The notes: generated from the letters alone by a model not told the origin. A stretch of DNA of 32,005 nt from Phycisphaeraceae bacterium (GCA_029260715.1 JAJDCS010000021.1:1-32005); one strand, 5' to 3'. Shown: positions 9,501 through 17,501, counted from the stretch's first letter. Made by a program: numbers and translations.

Positions 9501-12500
9501 GCGAGCCTCGATAGCCAAGGCACCCGTCGTGCTGATGATGCCGCCGGGCTGTGTGATGGAGCCGTCGCCGCGCAGCGTCAGGTTGGTGCCGCCCAGTTGG
9601 GCGTTAGCCAGGGCTAGATTCGTAATGTCGATCAGTGGCGTAAGTACGGGCGGAGTTTGTTCGCGGTCTTCCCGTTCAATTAAAACCCTGCCGAAGTTGG
9701 CACCGCCGATGTCGATGCTCAGGTCCGTCGGGGCTATAGCAGCAATTTCAAGCTCGCGCACAAAGATATCACCAGCCCCGGTGTCTGTGATCGAGATCTG
9801 GTCAGCAACTAGAAAGAGGTCCACCAGATTCGAAACCGTGCCCACGGAGCGGGCCGCTAATTGCACGCTGGAGACACCTTCAGTCACACTGCCTGTAAAA
9901 ATTTCAAAATTGCCGTGCCTGCCGTTCCCTCCGGGGCCGGGCGCGTTGACATCGACGGACACAATGCTGCCGTCAACGGCGTTGAGTATCACGGTGCCGT
10001 TGGGCGCCAAAATCCCCCAATCGGCGGCGTCGTCTGGGTTGCCGGCATCATCGACTCGGTCGTTGAGTCTGATAGCGTTGTTGCCGCTTAATTCAATACG
10101 CAGCGTCGCGCCGGGGGAGCCGCCCGCGTCAAAAGCACCGATGTCGATGTTCTGGACTTCGATGTCGCCGCCGCTGCCGAAGAATGTAAAATCGTGATCA
10201 AGTTGAACGTTGGTCAGGGTTAAGCCGGTGATATCAACGCCCCTGTCAGCAGACGTGTTGCCGGCATCGACCTCTCTTTTCGTGAACGATCCTTCGTAAT
10301 CGAGCAAGACCCTGCCCGCGGCGCCGCTGTTGACGGTCACGGTTGTGTTCGCGATCGAGTGCGTGCCCGCCTCGCGGACGTTGATATCCCCCGCACCGGT
10401 GTTGGTTACAGTCAAGGCGGTGGCGTTTTGGATGTCGATCGAGTTCGCGCCTGTCGACTGCGTCGACAGCGATACGGTGCCCATCGGGTTGTCCGGGTCG
10501 GTGTTGGTCGTTCCGGCTGCGATGAGGATTTCTGTTGTGATGGTATCGCTGTTGGCTGTAATTGAACCGGTGTTGGCGGTTAGGCTCACGTTGCCGGCGC
10601 CGGCGCGGATCGCGTCGCTATTGAGCGCAATATCGCCCGTGCTGGAGGTGATGCTCACATCTCCGCCCTGGCTCTGAATCGCGCCGTTGGCGATGCCGCC
10701 CGGGATGGTGACCGTGCCATCATTGACGATGGTGATATCGATCGGGTTGGCGTTGTTGCCGGCCCGCTCGCGGGCTTGGAGGTTGTTCACGTTCGTGTTG
10801 AGCGTGATGTTGTCGGAGGCACGCAGGTCCAGTAATTCGGCTGCGATAACACCGCTACCCGTGATGCCGCCCGTTGTATCGAGCCGCAGGCTCTGCACCG
10901 CGGCCTGGGCCAAGGTGATGTCGTCGCTGACCGTAATCGCGCCGCTCTGGTTGTCGCCGATCGTGATGTTGGCACCGCCTGCGATCTGGTTCAGGTCCGC
11001 GTTGGTCAGCAGCAGTCGGGTGCCGCCCAGCGCGCCGCCCAGGTCGATCTCGCGGCCGACGGTGGCTTGACGCAGGAACACGTTGTTGCCGTTGTTCAGG
11101 GTGATCGCCGCGTTGATTGCGATGGTGTCGCCTTCAACAATCAGCGATGAGAGCGGGTTGGCGACAGTGCCAAGCGCCCCGTCGATCGTCACGCCGCCCG
11201 TGCCGCCGTTGAGGGTTAGGTTTCCGCTGTTGAGAATAATCCCCGCGTTGATATCCAGCGTGGGGGCGGTGAGTGTCAGGTCGTTGGAGTTGGCGTTGGC
11301 GCTGGCGTCCACGAGGCTGTTGACCGTGATGGAGGTGTCAGCCATCACCGTCACGTTGGCGGTGTTCAGGTCGCTTACCAGCGTCGCCGCGGCGATGAGG
11401 AAGGGCTCGTCCGTCGGGAGGGGGCTGTCGGTGTCGCCGATGATGGTGACAAGCGGGTCCAGCAGGAACATGCCCGTTTGGCCGTCCGCAGCCAGCAGGT
11501 TCACTGATGATCCGCTGTAACCCAGCGCGTGGCCGGAAATCTCCACAAACCCGCCGTCGCCGGTGGTCAAGGCCTGTGCTGTGATTTGTGAGTTGGTCAC
11601 TTGCGTCTGCGACGCGATTCGCGACCGGTCGCCGTTCACACCGATCAACACCTCGCCGCCGCCTGCGTCGCCCGATGCGTCGATGCTCGCACCGTCTACC
11701 ACGACCTTGTCAGCCAGCACATGCACGGACCCGCCCGTGGCGCCTTCCGCGGTGTTTGACGCGTCTAGCACGCCCGCCACTTGTGCCGTCGATCCTTCGC
11801 CGCCCTCGACGGTGATCGCGTCGGCTTTCACCACGCTGCCATTGCCCAGTGCCAGTGAGAACATGTCACCTGCGCCCAGGGTCACTTTGCCGCCCTTGGC
11901 TTGGATTGTGCCGTGGTTTTCGACGCCCGCTTGGTCGGCTTGGGCCACGTCGGCTGCGGCGCCGGTGATCTTCACCATGACGTGGTCGTCGAACTTGGTC
12001 AGCAGCACGTCCTCGCCAGCCACCATGGTCATCACGCCCTGGTCGGCCAGGATCGTCCCGTGGTTCGACACGTGTTTACCGATTAGGTGCGTGAAACCGG
12101 AGTCGATCACGCCGTAGTTCATCACCGAGCCCGATGCGCTCGTGAAGCGGTCGATGTTGCTCAGGAAGTCCGAGTTGCTGATCTGCGCCGCGGCGGCGTA
12201 GATCCCGCCCACGTCCACGAGCGCCCCGTTGGCGAAGTAGATGCCCGCGGGGTTGACGATGTAGACGATGCCGTTGGACTGGAGCTTGCCGGCAATCGTC
12301 GTGGGGTCGGGGCTGTTCACCCGGTTGAGCACGCGTGATGAGGCGCTTGGCTGGTGGAACTGCACCGTCTCGTGGCTGTAGATATCGAAGCCGGTGTAGT
12401 TGATCACCGCGTTGTTGGAGGCGGTGATGTGCGTGGTGGCGCCGTCCTGCTGGATGCTGGCTTGGCCGTTCTGGACCTGCGCCCCTTGGGGCGCGGCGAA

Positions 12501-12605
12501 CACCATCTGCCCGAACACCAAGTTCCAGGCGATGAAGACACGCAATGCCTTCGACCCGGACAACACTCGGATAGACGACGGTGAGTAAGACTTGTGAGTT
12601 TTCAT
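3594..12605 (-). CDS. Giant two-partner-secretion exoprotein (filamentous haemagglutinin-type TpsA)
   Basis: This is a predicted surface-exposed or released beta-helical adhesin of about 3,003 residues, secreted by the TpsB pore encoded just upstream. A long signal peptide (about residues 1-38, basic n-region, ending ...GQMVFAA) precedes a TPS/haemagglutination-activity domain (about 40-170) with the marker IVNPAGIYFANGALVDVGG at 116-134. The central about 2,500 residues are Asn/Thr/Gly/Ala/Val-rich strand-turn repeats (for example LTLDASGDVIISDVLTLKSL), typical of a right-handed beta-helix. The last about 248 residues differ: charged, helix-rich, then a Pro/Glu/Ala tail. No toxin or membrane anchor is recognisable. 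I start at the ATG at 12605, which has GGGAGG about ten bases upstream. A start at 12707 would add 34 residues ahead of the signal peptide and lacks a good site. A short hairpin (3579-3592) follows the stop but has no U-tract. Ligand and role are unknown. Confidence 0.9.
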   Translation of the reverse strand: MKTHKSYSPSSIRVLSGSKALRVFIAWNLVFGQMVFAAPQGAQVQNGQASIQQDGATTHITASNNAVINYTGFDIYSHETVQFHQPSASSRVLNRVNSPDPTTIAGKLQSNGIVYIVNPAGIYFANGALVDVGGIYAAAAQISNSDFLSNIDRFTSASGSVMNYGVIDSGFTHLIGKHVSNHGTILADQGVMTMVAGEDVLLTKFDDHVMVKITGAAADVAQADQAGVENHGTIQAKGGKVTLGAGDMFSLALGNGSVVKADAITVEGGEGSTAQVAGVLDASNTAEGATGGSVHVLADKVVVDGASIDASGDAGGGEVLIGVNGDRSRIASQTQVTNSQITAQALTTGDGGFVEISGHALGYSGSSVNLLAADGQTGMFLLDPLVTIIGDTDSPLPTDEPFLIAAATLVSDLNTANVTVMADTSITVNSLVDASANANSNDLTLTAPTLDINAGIILNSGNLTLNGGTGGVTIDGALGTVANPLSSLIVEGDTIAINAAITLNNGNNVFLRQATVGREIDLGGALGGTRLLLTNADLNQIAGGANITIGDNQSGAITVSDDITLAQAAVQSLRLDTTGGITGSGVIAAELLDLRASDNITLNTNVNNLQARERAGNNANPIDITIVNDGTVTIPGGIANGAIQSQGGDVSITSSTGDIALNSDAIRAGAGNVSLTANTGSITANSDTITTEILIAAGTTNTDPDNPMGTVSLSTQSTGANSIDIQNATALTVTNTGAGDINVREAGTHSIANTTVTVNSGAAGRVLLDYEGSFTKREVDAGNTSADRGVDITGLTLTNVQLDHDFTFFGSGGDIEVQNIDIGAFDAGGSPGATLRIELSGNNAIRLNDRVDDAGNPDDAADWGILAPNGTVILNAVDGSIVSVDVNAPGPGGNGRHGNFEIFTGSVTEGVSSVQLAARSVGTVSNLVDLFLVADQISITDTGAGDIFVRELEIAAIAPTDLSIDIGGANFGRVLIEREDREQTPPVLTPLIDITNLALANAQLGGTNLTLRGDGSITQPGGIISTTGALAIEARGGSNSITLGQANAIDGAVTLKAGGNATLVNSTASAMTLLTVDDGNGDPTFDVGGDLTVTNNGTGGIAVETVGGQEAPLQVGGTATLTSNGNNSTTLNINADIASGDTVTVTNSGALNVNANITATNTVAITSGTSGNGSLNFGSNVTLSSSVITLSGGNGSGSTAEVFAVANAPEFRSANGNSNPTSFTIEQDDTIDNAFNVPNAAQFFGDSVEGVQYGLTALAGNLNVASVTKVEGTDLTLDASGDVIISDVLTLKSLTSNAATTRFSGTSGVATSGVSTPGAAGQSYTGNVELASGANVTLTDTNAGSTGLAFTGTVTGAGDLTLDVQNAGATTTFMDAVNIGIQGDAPGVALTIHSLGTTVFEDTLTLDGSLRLTDGNGGGAVGGLTFQGSVAMSNADATLLYGDVSFAANDTVNGITFTTDGRVELGNLGLTIAPQVTVTNGPLVMASSQVAGADFTLAINADVDGGSQALSFTGSSLLIDTGSTISTNSTVALSPQSGEAIFFVASGDKDTTQFTLTDAELDRISAAMGLTIGSTNAGAINFNAPISLTRIGGVGVDELALITGGGVPSTGGQLTVAALALSAGQAIGAADAPFFVEVNRFAASTTAGGIFLEHSGTLTIDTVATESGLSTSDNSDIQVIVDNSLVLNAPVNAGNGQVSLVANGGTITEGPDATSPSVTAGSLVMRSNGSIASGGNPLDTQINTLAADVSAGSVNVNNTGNLTIGSLGYTVVGDGPFIVTVTGIDTGDGGHVGIETSGTLAVNEEVRGTSVTAVADGTITLNNVVRSDFGLVGGPVELVSSNGSIVDDSLATGPFVDADTLLLDAEGDIGSSGNPLNTEANSLAAQSATGGVFINNTSELTIASLGAVSGINANGNVFVRGNGLIVNQAVQADGTLELNSGAGAMDVNAPLTATDEATLLAGEGMTLSALITAGGSGITQLNAGDSVVFDATGSLNKSGSGSVLVNAIGSTSGTGDIDMADGSSIDAGDGRVTLSANQDIRLSLIQTTNADTGGMAAVTLRSTNGGIVSSRAQPNRNVEAPNGTLNIELANSVGVLWGDVSTIKLTKVTGDATFMYQNMAAISGGTLNIAQSEVTGNLSINAFDGTNIDDAGTLTVGGMIDLATFNNGGANITLDEAGSTFGSVRARALTQPAGNLADKTVTVTVNGPLTLAEVLTAGDAVLTGSTVNVAGDVRADNTLVVTSDDLNISAGGQLVRGGPTGAGILELRTMTADLSIALGNGASGAYSLTSAEIGRISGFNTVELGNPGDAHAIELGSAAMQAPLMVQTADSVTLRGQFHADGGITINSDLAVGLNAFGVLSTNGNDITINGTVDSEDPTQTSLPAGSLILDTLAGGSTGKATITGDVGGTHALEFVDIIAEQIEVASVTTLGGQFYFADADPVAMDPITLRGSSYSSTAFGDLFFDGNVVQDTTAAYTTTDGNIVFTGMIEATGGVAITARRSPIEGSGGGVSVHDINITGGGDLLLQSTARQSGLTPLGLIEINSSLTTDGGDISLNPNTATMRGVVPDVATIKATGNLNINTGGGEFIMGVREKLTANGDINIVTGNGDATISDLSSTGNIAFTLGGGVLKFNLREIGSVRLANSTVQGSDQGTDVVAAGTIEVISASAIDVAFRAPGAANLNPVFASGTLGGIKPLPVGTTVNLPIGTANPSSLDIGVQGVFDLTVGALTGVLDQVFPFVFVPQSDEIDPVTDSLSLEQSEKDLLREIGVPATDEELQELLEALFSNRLFNDITASDVEGEHEVTVNRMLTSAVHGALKSYRTLYTATEVDEEGNVVRTSKADRIREVLTQAWIDYRTTGDEMGPISFYDYLASSPESEEALTYVKQLRAMFNQLRIMGLTDRELAYTKYVLVERGEIMPHGMSRTEFDQLILGEVPHEISAVPATGKDGGDGSDIDLFDQELKLEPAKPVEPEFPAEMGAAPAGDDGVAVGEPLAVRAQ

Positions 12606-12733
12606 TACTGTTTCCCTCCCGTGAAACCAGCTTCTGTTGGTCTTGTGGTCATGGCCGCCCCGTGTACGCACGTTTGATTTGCCATTCTCAGAATCCATAG
12701 CTAACAACCACCTATCGCCTCCAAGTTCAACCT

Positions 12734-14896
12734 TTAATACAGCAGCGTTGCGACTATATGAAAATCGTTGTGCCCTTCTTCGACGCCGCCCGCCGCCTCC
12801 AGGGCCACACCCCAGTCCACGCTTACATTGATGTTCCTGTGGAACTGAAACTCCACACCGGCACCCACGCTCAGCAGGGTTTCGTGTTCCTCCGACGCTT
12901 CGAGGTCGGCTTTGAGCACACGGGCCCAGTCACCGAATACTTTTAAGATCAGGTCCCAGTCGGGCCGGGCGTAAACCTGCTGCGGGGCGAACCGGAACGG
13001 CTTGCCGAACAGCGGTGTCTTGCTGGGGTTTGGCTGGATCCTGAACGCCCGGGGCAGGTGGAAGCGGTACTCGACGCTGCCGACCACGACGGTGTCACCG
13101 GCTGTCGCCGATTCGTTGTACCCGCGGACCGTGTACAGCCCGCCGGCGACCTGCTCTTTCTGCGGGATCAGGCGGGCGCCAAAAGAGTGCTGGCCTTTGA
13201 GTGACAGCACCACTTCATGGGCCAAGGTAGACGTTTCGGGCGAGGCCATATCGCGCCAAGCCTGGTAGTTCAGCAACGGCTCAAGATAGAACGATTGAGA
13301 AATGTTCGCGTTGAGCAGCGTCCATTGATCCGAAACGTTGTTTCGGCCGAAATTGTCGATGACGGATTGCTCGGTGTTGGCCACGCCCGGGTAGTTACGC
13401 TCCACCGTTACGGCGCCTACCAAGCTGGACACTTCCCCCACTTGCTCAAGCGTCAAACCCAGATACCCAACGAAAAAGTTTTCACGGCCGCTCGTGAGTG
13501 TGGCCCGGTTGTCGACGAAAATCTGATCCTGCCTGGCCCCAAAGATGAAATCCATAAAGAATTCACGGTGTTGTAAGACGTTGACGATCACCTCACCGCC
13601 ATACGACCAGTTGTCACCCACGAACTCGTCTTGCGTCTGCCCCACGTCGGTTGCGGTGAACTCGCCCCAGGACCCGAAGACCCGCCACCGCAGGGCTTGG
13701 GTGTCAAACACGGGGGCTTCGTAAGACACCATCAGCGAGTGGGACGCGTCAAAATTAGCGGTGACATAATCGAGGCTGAAGATATCGTCGTTGCCGGTTA
13801 ACTGATTGTGCGATAAGCCGAACCGTTCGCGCCACTCCGAGGTTTGCTCGGTGCCTGTGTTGGATATCTGGAAATACGCCAACAGCGGCGGGTTTTCGGA
13901 AATCAAATAGTCTAGCACCACGCCGCCGGGCCTCTCCGCCCGCGAGACAGCCACATCCACGCGCCGCCCGGGGTGGCGGTTGAGGCGATACACATAATCA
14001 TCAAGCAGGTCGCGACGGAGCAAGTCGCCGATGACGGGCTCTTGGCCTTCCTCGGCCGGCTTAGCGGACGCCTGCAGCGGCGAGCGGTCCAAGATCCCTT
14101 GGTGAGCGGGGTGGTTGATGCGGTCTTCCATCGGCACGCGGCTGCCCGACCCCAGGCTTCTGATCTGCGCGACCCTGGCGGTACGGACGATCAATCGCAG
14201 CGAGGTGTGGTCAGAGTCTCGGAGGTCTTCGCCTTCCTCGATCTCGTCGGGATCAGGCGCGACAAAAACGCCGATGTACCCACGGCTGTTCAGCTCGGTG
14301 ACGACCGTTGTGGAAATCTGCTTCAGCGCGCTTGCGTAAAACCAGAACTGCGGCAGGTGCGGCAGTTCATCGTCGATACTCGACAGGGGCACGTGCACCG
14401 TGGCCAGCCCCGGCCTCGCGGCGATGTAACCGGTCTCGGTGAGCACCAGGTCCACGCCGACCCCGCTGAGTTCCGCAATCGAAGGCAGGTCCGAGTGGCT
14501 CAACGCGTACTCAAGGATGAGCTTCGTGACCTTGTACCGGGGGCCATCGGCGTCCATGGGAACCGGCACCGGTTCAGGCTCGGGTTCGGCGACGACCGCC
14601 CCCTGGTCGGACATCGTGTCGCCTTCAACCGGGGTGTCTGTCTTATCGCCTTGGCCGTTTTCGATAGGATCGAGGTCAAGGTCCCGACCCGGCTGGGGGG
14701 TCTGACCTTGCTCGAATTGAGCTTCGGCGGGCTGAGACCCACCCGAGTTGGTGGTGTCACCGTTCGCTTTATGCTCAGTTGTCGTTTTATCTTGGCTGCC
14801 TGCGTCGGCGAAGCTGGGTTCAACATGGCCAAACCATGCCGCGACACACAGCAGCAATACCACACGCAAGCAAGCCCTAACACCCGCTAAATACAA
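12734..14896 (-). CDS. Two-partner secretion outer-membrane transporter TpsB (FhaC/ShlB family)
   Basis: This Omp85-superfamily pore recognises the TPS domain of TpsA in the periplasm and passes it through the outer membrane. The 720-residue protein has a signal peptide (about 1-31, ending FADA), a Pro/Glu/Asp-rich spacer (about 32-112), a periplasmic region fitting two POTRA domains (about 113-325), and a C-terminal beta-barrel. Diagnostic are TVRGYNESATAGD (VRGY at 590-593, the loop-L6 motif essential in FhaC) and the aromatic C-terminus ...ATLLY. Near the end LKVFGDWARV sits where FhaC-type barrels carry their last conserved strand motif. The start codon is TTG, supported by a complete AGGAGGT site four bases upstream and by the signal peptide. 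The tpsA gene follows after 128 bp, so the pair should be co-expressed. Confidence 0.92.
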   Translation of the reverse strand: MYLAGVRACLRVVLLLCVAAWFGHVEPSFADAGSQDKTTTEHKANGDTTNSGGSQPAEAQFEQGQTPQPGRDLDLDPIENGQGDKTDTPVEGDTMSDQGAVVAEPEPEPVPVPMDADGPRYKVTKLILEYALSHSDLPSIAELSGVGVDLVLTETGYIAARPGLATVHVPLSSIDDELPHLPQFWFYASALKQISTTVVTELNSRGYIGVFVAPDPDEIEEGEDLRDSDHTSLRLIVRTARVAQIRSLGSGSRVPMEDRINHPAHQGILDRSPLQASAKPAEEGQEPVIGDLLRRDLLDDYVYRLNRHPGRRVDVAVSRAERPGGVVLDYLISENPPLLAYFQISNTGTEQTSEWRERFGLSHNQLTGNDDIFSLDYVTANFDASHSLMVSYEAPVFDTQALRWRVFGSWGEFTATDVGQTQDEFVGDNWSYGGEVIVNVLQHREFFMDFIFGARQDQIFVDNRATLTSGRENFFVGYLGLTLEQVGEVSSLVGAVTVERNYPGVANTEQSVIDNFGRNNVSDQWTLLNANISQSFYLEPLLNYQAWRDMASPETSTLAHEVVLSLKGQHSFGARLIPQKEQVAGGLYTVRGYNESATAGDTVVVGSVEYRFHLPRAFRIQPNPSKTPLFGKPFRFAPQQVYARPDWDLILKVFGDWARVLKADLEASEEHETLLSVGAGVEFQFHRNINVSVDWGVALEAAGGVEEGHNDFHIVATLLY

Positions 14897-14900
14897 AGCA

Positions 14901-14907
14901 ACCTCCT
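14901..14907 (-). promoter_or_regulatory. Strong ribosome-binding site deciding the TTG start of tpsB
   Basis: On the minus strand AGGAGGT lies four bases before TTG at 14896. No ATG or GTG in frame fits the signal peptide as well. A weak start codon with a near-perfect site suggests the TTG is the true start and may tune TpsB level relative to TpsA. Confidence 0.6.
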
Positions 14908-14945
14908 GTTCAGGTGGAATTTTAGAACTCTCGGCCGCACAAAAA

Positions 14946-15127
14946 CACTCTGTTCACGCACAAACGCGCGTGAACACTCTGCTTAGATAAGTAAACCACA
15001 GATTTTGTAGAATGAAACCCCAAGCAACACTCTTTTTATAGCTAAAAACCACCAACATATCATGATAACAAAATAGCTGTGCTTTGCCTAGTGTCTTTAC
15101 ACGGATAACCCCCCGGCAACCACTCTG
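14946..15127 (-). repeat. Four spaced copies of an AGAGTG motif upstream of tpsB
   Basis: On the minus strand the core AGAGTG occurs at 15126-15121, 15033-15028, 14980-14975 and 14951-14946. Three copies extend to (A/G)CAGAGTG and three continue with TT. Two copies share AAGCAGAGTG. Spacings are 93, 53 and 29 bp. The cluster sits only upstream of the TPS/T6SS genes, so a multi-site regulator is a reasonable guess, but the protein is unknown. Confidence 0.4.
14951..14976. repeat. Inverted repeat TGTTCACGC-N8-GCGTGAACA
   Basis: Two perfect 9-bp arms (14951-14959 and 14968-14976) flank an 8-bp spacer about 55-80 bp upstream of the tpsB start codon. The arms abut the two nearest AGAGTG copies. 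It could be a dimeric-repressor operator, or a hairpin in the 5' leader of the tpsB mRNA. Confidence 0.5.
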
Positions 15128-15422
15128 CTTAAAAGCAAGCCTAAAACCAACTGTTATCTTCTATCTAAAATAGACTTAGACGATATTAACAACAAGCCGG
15201 ACCCTTGACAACCTCCTCGAAATATCGCTTTCACTAGTCTTGACCTCTTGCCCGCCTTCGCAGACCGGTATATCAAGACCATACACCCCAACTTCCCACA
15301 CCATGGCGGAGTCGGACATAGCCTCCATAAAAAGGCCTATCTTTATTAGAAGCACGCGACACACGGATGTTAGCCATGCTCAATCATGCGGCTAGGCTAG
15401 GCGGCACGCTTGAGAGACCGGG

Positions 15423-16526
15423 CTAACCCTTGCTTGGGCCGTTGACCAGCGCCATCACAGCCTCTTGAACTTGGCTAATGGCTTGATCCACGGTCACATG
15501 GACCTTGGCGCCCGCGGCGCGGGCGTGGCCGCCGCCGCCGAACCGCTGGGCCAACTGGGACACATTCACGCCGTTCGGCCCGGGTTTGCTGCGGAAGCTA
15601 AGCCGGACCGCTTGGCCCGACGGCACCGGATTAGGCGAAGCCTCGTCTGCGCCGTCGCCCGCTGACGGCCCGGGGTGCTTGTGAGACGGCGGCTCGGTGA
15701 TGAGCACCACCAGGTCTACCGTTGACACGGACTGGGGCATGTCGACAAACCGCTCGGTTTCTTCCAGCTTCGCCCCGGTCTGGGTGAAGTCCTCGGCCCG
15801 CAGGACCATGATGGCCACGCGCCCCTCCGCCAAGAATTGCAGGCTGTTCAATGCCCGGGTCTGAAGCGCCAATTTCTCGGGCCTGGCGGTCTGCTCAAGC
15901 TTGCTGTAGATATCCGCCTGGTCCACGCCCAGCCGCAGCAGCCGACCGGCCAGTTCATGCGACTGCGGGCGGGTGTTGGAAAAACGGAACCACCCGGTGT
16001 CCGAAGCGACCCCCACAAACAGGGCCTCGCACACGGCCGGCGTAAACAAGCCGTTGTGCCCCTGGCTCTTGCCCTCTATCTGTTCGATGAGTTGGGCGAC
16101 GATCTCGCAACACGCCGCGGCGCTGGAGTCGATGTACCGGTGCGCAGCGGGCAGGTCGCCCGTGGTGTGGTGATCGATAATGAGCGTCCGCTCCAGCAAC
16201 CCGGACAAGGCTTCGCGCATCGGTGATAGTTGGGACCAAGCCCCCGTGTCGAGCACCAGCAGCAAATCAGCCGGCGGGAACGGGGCCGACGGATTGTACA
16301 AGCTGACCAGGTCCCGGCCCTTTAGATCATCGAATACGGACGGCACCGGCGGTATAAACCTCGCCGATACCTGGCGGCCAAGCATGGACAGCGCCGCGGC
16401 CACCGCCACAACCGAGCCGTATGCGTCGCCGTCGGGCTTAGAGTGTGTGGTGATGGCGATATGATCGGCGTCGAGGATTTTGTCCGCGGCCTGAGCCAGA
16501 TCGAGATTGGAGCTGTAATCCGTCAT
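15423..16526 (-). CDS. nrnA: DHH/DHHA1 phosphoesterase, NrnA-like nanoRNase / pAp phosphatase
   Basis: NrnA-type enzymes degrade 2-5-nt RNAs and dephosphorylate 3'-phosphoadenosine 5'-phosphate using Mn2+. Motifs appear in order over 367 residues: TTHSKPDGDAYGS (27-38; D32, D34), VLDTG (D93), IDHHTTGD (D118-H119-H120, the DHH signature), ASDTGWFRFSNTRP (D176), and the C-terminal DHHA1 substrate-binding loop FGGGGHARAAGAKV (329-342). A Pro/Gly/Asp-rich insertion of about 25 residues (about 280-305) sits before the conserved RLSFRSK strand and is probably a surface loop. The start at 16526 lies nine bases after the ribF stop, so the two are likely co-transcribed. Substrate preference within the DHH family is inferred from the motif set. 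Confidence 0.9.
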   Translation of the reverse strand: MTDYSSNLDLAQAADKILDADHIAITTHSKPDGDAYGSVVAVAAALSMLGRQVSARFIPPVPSVFDDLKGRDLVSLYNPSAPFPPADLLLVLDTGAWSQLSPMREALSGLLERTLIIDHHTTGDLPAAHRYIDSSAAACCEIVAQLIEQIEGKSQGHNGLFTPAVCEALFVGVASDTGWFRFSNTRPQSHELAGRLLRLGVDQADIYSKLEQTARPEKLALQTRALNSLQFLAEGRVAIMVLRAEDFTQTGAKLEETERFVDMPQSVSTVDLVVLITEPPSHKHPGPSAGDGADEASPNPVPSGQAVRLSFRSKPGPNGVNVSQLAQRFGGGGHARAAGAKVHVTVDQAISQVQEAVMALVNGPSKG

Positions 16527-16535
16527 TGTCTCTCT

Positions 16536-17501
16536 TTACACCGCGATCTTCGCGGACACTGCGCCCGCGCGCGGTTTTGGGTCCAAATACCCCATCGATT
16601 TCCACCGCGCGGTTAACGCCACGTCGTGCTTCAACTGCCCGGCCAGGGCGTCGGCGTTCGGGAACGGCTGCTGGTCGCGTAGCCACCGGCTAAACCCGAT
16701 GGTGACGGTTTGGCCATACAGATCACCATCGAAGCCTAACAGGTACGCCTCGACCATGAGTTTGTGCGTTTCAAAAGTCGGCTGAAACCCAACGCTGATG
16801 GCGGCAGCGTGCGAGGCGCCGCTTTTGAGGCGTGCCCAACCCGCGTAGACCCCCACGCCGACCGCCGCCCGTCCCGCGACGGCCTCGGGGTCCAGGTTTA
16901 CCGTGGGGAAGCCGATCGATCTGCCCCGCTTGCCGCCTTCCACCACGGGCCCGCTGAGCGTGTGCGACCGCCCCAGGCACAACGCCGCATCGGCCACGCG
17001 CCCGCTCGCGAGCAGATCACGCACCAAGGTGCTGCTCACCGGCACGCACACGCAGTCGCCCAACGCCTGCTCCAATTGCGGAACAACGTGCGCCTCGAAC
17101 CGCATCGCCTCGGCAAGGCTGCTTAGTGTGTCCACACCCCCCCGCCGGTCTTTCCCAAATCTAAAGTTGACGCCCTCCACAATCGCCACCGGGTGGTGCT
17201 GATCCGACACCTCCTGGATGAACGCTTGAGGGTCAAGCGACAGCAGCCGCTTCGTGGGTTCGAGCGCCACCACCTCGTCCGCACCGAAAGCCCGCAACGC
17301 TTTGGTCTTTTCTTGTAGGCCCATCAGCACGCCAGGCTCGGTCCCCGGCCTCAGCACCGACGCCGGGTGCGGGTGGAACGTCAACGCCTTGACCACCACG
17401 CCGTGCCGGTCGGCGATCTGACGGGCTTTAACAAGGATGGCCTGATGCCCCAGGTGTACGCCGTCGAAATTGCCGATGGTGATCACGCTGCCGGATGCCA
17501 T
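16536..17501 (-). CDS. ribF: Bifunctional riboflavin kinase / FMN adenylyltransferase
   Basis: RibF converts riboflavin to FMN and then FAD. The N-terminal nucleotidyltransferase domain opens with ITIGNFDGVHLGHQAILVKA (8-27, with the HxGH motif). The C-terminal flavokinase domain has GRSHTLSGPVVEGGKRGRSI followed by GFPTVNL, SVGFQPTFE, VEAYLLGFDGDLYGQ and FSRWLRDQQPF. I start at the ATG at 17501 (321 residues), which has GGAG nine bases upstream and gives the usual family length. An open frame continues to an alternative start at 17609, which would add 36 unconserved residues. Domain order and length are normal. It is followed at nine bases by nrnA. Confidence 0.94.
   Translation of the reverse strand: MASGSVITIGNFDGVHLGHQAILVKARQIADRHGVVVKALTFHPHPASVLRPGTEPGVLMGLQEKTKALRAFGADEVVALEPTKRLLSLDPQAFIQEVSDQHHPVAIVEGVNFRFGKDRRGGVDTLSSLAEAMRFEAHVVPQLEQALGDCVCVPVSSTLVRDLLASGRVADAALCLGRSHTLSGPVVEGGKRGRSIGFPTVNLDPEAVAGRAAVGVGVYAGWARLKSGASHAAAISVGFQPTFETHKLMVEAYLLGFDGDLYGQTVTIGFSRWLRDQQPFPNADALAGQLKHDVALTARWKSMGYLDPKPRAGAVSAKIAV

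Larger units (their letters stand above)
14897..15422. other. Intergenic control region upstream of tpsB
   Basis: About 525 bp lie between the tpsB start and the nrnA stop with no gene I can support. The half next to tpsB (14930-15190) is much richer in A and T than the surrounding genes and holds four copies of a short motif plus a 9-bp-arm inverted repeat. I see no convincing -35/-10 pair. The half next to nrnA (15200-15420) has a 62-codon open frame on the minus strand (15176-15364) without recognisable homology or a well-spaced ribosome site. Confidence 0.5.

Noticed and set aside
4200-12100. Long plus-strand open frames opposite tpsA (up to 512 codons)
   Set aside because: They are antisense shadows of the repetitive high-GC tpsA gene: Val/Pro/Ser-rich, with no ribosome sites or domains.
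3594-12605. CDI-type contact-dependent inhibition CdiA with a C-terminal toxin and a downstream immunity gene
   Set aside because: No VENN-type motif, no toxin-like end, and the next gene is tssA rather than a small immunity gene.
15176-15364. 62-codon minus-strand frame in the tpsB-nrnA gap
   Set aside because: No recognisable domain, purine-rich sequence too close to the likely ATG, and composition of ordinary intergenic DNA. It could be real but nothing supports it.
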